In this document: one piece after another, positions 63,479 through 64,000 of the stretch | Layout: the number at the start of each line of letters is the position of its first letter | How positions within the stretch are numbered: position 1 is the stretch's first letter | Assembly (NCBI RefSeq): GCF_007858365.1 | Contig: NZ_VFIO01000006.1 | Coordinates: forward strand, 124,001-188,000 | DNA from: Pseudomonas saxonica | Lineage (GTDB): Bacteria > Pseudomonadota > Gammaproteobacteria > Pseudomonadales > Pseudomonadaceae | Reading direction: 5' to 3' | Length of the DNA stretch: 64,000 bases | Program-made: the position numbers and the translations under genes | The notes under the pieces: model-generated | The model's database searches: none | Told to the model about the DNA's origin: nothing | Seen by the model: only the letters and a program-made list of their open reading frames with translations

Positions 63479-64000
63479 TCATTCCGGTTCAGGGTAGGCA
63501 GCAAATACTGACTTGACCTCCAAATACTCCTCAAAGCCAAAGCGCCCCCACTCACGACCGTTACCGGATTGTTTATAGCCGCCAAACGGTGCCGAATTAT
63601 CTGCCTTGCTGCCATTGAGGTGAACCATGCCGGTACGCAACTGACGGGCCACTTGCAATGCACGTTCGGTACTGCCCGCCGTCACATAGCCCGACAGCCC
63701 GTAAACCGTGTCGTTGGCCATGTCGATGGCGTGGGCTTCGCTGTCATACGGCATGATCGCCAGCACCGGGCCAAATACCTCTTCTTGAGCGATCAGCATG
63801 CCCGGCTCTACGTCGGCAAAGATCGTCGGTTGCACATACAGCCCATGCTCATAGCCCTTTGGCCGCCCCATACCGCCGACAACCAAGCGTGAGCCTTGAC
63901 TGATCGCTTCGCCGATCAGCGCCTGAACACGCTCGAATTGTGCGTGGTTGGCCACCGGGCCCAGGGCCGTGAGCGGATTTGAATCATCGAAACAGACTTC
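63479..64000 (-). CDS. Aldehyde dehydrogenase family protein, 3' part
   Basis: The last 173 codons of an NAD(P)-dependent ALDH; the 5' end lies beyond the right edge. Visible: LTALGPVANHAQFERVQALI, YVQPTIFADVEPGMLIAQEEVFGPVLAIMPYD (the E-V-FGP motif), LSGYVTAGS and APFGGYKQSGNGREWGRFGFEEYLEVKSV. The upstream catalytic Cys/Glu are outside the window. Oriented the same way as fadH, 146 bp upstream of it. Confidence 0.92.
   Translation of the reverse strand, partial: EVCFDDSNPLTALGPVANHAQFERVQALIGEAISQGSRLVVGGMGRPKGYEHGLYVQPTIFADVEPGMLIAQEEVFGPVLAIMPYDSEAHAIDMANDTVYGLSGYVTAGSTERALQVARQLRTGMVHLNGSKADNSAPFGGYKQSGNGREWGRFGFEEYLEVKSVFAAYPEPE

Overview
The window looks like chromosome of a Pseudomonas of the fluorescens/fragi type. 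This is inferred from protein style: an umuDC pair with a LexA box, a DUF2790 exported peptide, a fused MrpAB antiporter, a FadH-type dienoyl-CoA reductase, many LysR/AraC/GntR regulators, and moderate GC. No rRNA or CRISPR was seen; one tRNA (Cys) is present.

Layout. 1-1000: umuD and the start of umuC (minus) behind a near-perfect SOS box. 1.2-3.9 kb: a GDP-mannose bifunctional enzyme and two winged-helix regulators. 4.0-12.2 kb: a catabolic/import cluster with a gamma-glutamyltransferase-family hydrolase, a GntR regulator, a cytosine-deaminase-like amidohydrolase, and a branched-chain-type ABC importer whose permease and both ATPases are fused in one polypeptide. Similar tandem operator-like sites lie at both outer ends. 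12.3-17.5 kb: a SnoaL-like protein, an Rrf2 regulator divergent from an NDH-2-like enzyme with a shared palindrome, and an outer-membrane barrel with a penicillin-V/AHL-acylase-like hydrolase. 17.6-20.1 kb: an SDR/AraC pair between decayed IS3 and IS66 remnants. 20.1-23 kb is gene-poor, AT-richer, and carries small proteins and an outer-membrane protein. 23.1-28.0 kb: an amide-catabolism operon (M20 peptidase, MFS, amidase, IclR). 28.5-30.2 kb: an acetyltransferase and LysR debris.

30.4-31.2 kb (minus): an orphan histidyl-tRNA-synthetase-like catalytic core preceded by a 35-residue reading frame with a His-His-His run and then an intrinsic terminator. This is the layout of a histidine attenuator, and the most unusual item in the window. 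32.5-39.1 kb: a likely diaminopimelate uptake and use operon (DapF-like, polar amino-acid ABC importer, LysA-like), followed by a close relative of E. coli LysR and then an L,D-transpeptidase-like protein.

40.4-44.8 kb: an MFS/SDR/phosphoesterase operon divergent from a LysR gene. 44.9-49.5 kb: IS66, alcohol-dehydrogenase and IS1182 remnants, acetyltransferases, a LysE exporter, a HEPN-like protein and tRNA-Cys. 50-52.2 kb: a lipoprotein, and an XRE-cupin regulator divergent from an EamA exporter. 52.4-58.5 kb: the six-gene Mrp Na+/H+ antiporter operon (AB, C-G). 58.5-64 kb (minus): a DASS transporter, a GATase/AraC regulator, FadH and the 3' end of an aldehyde dehydrogenase.

All functional calls come from reading the sequence and recalling family motifs; no database search was run.
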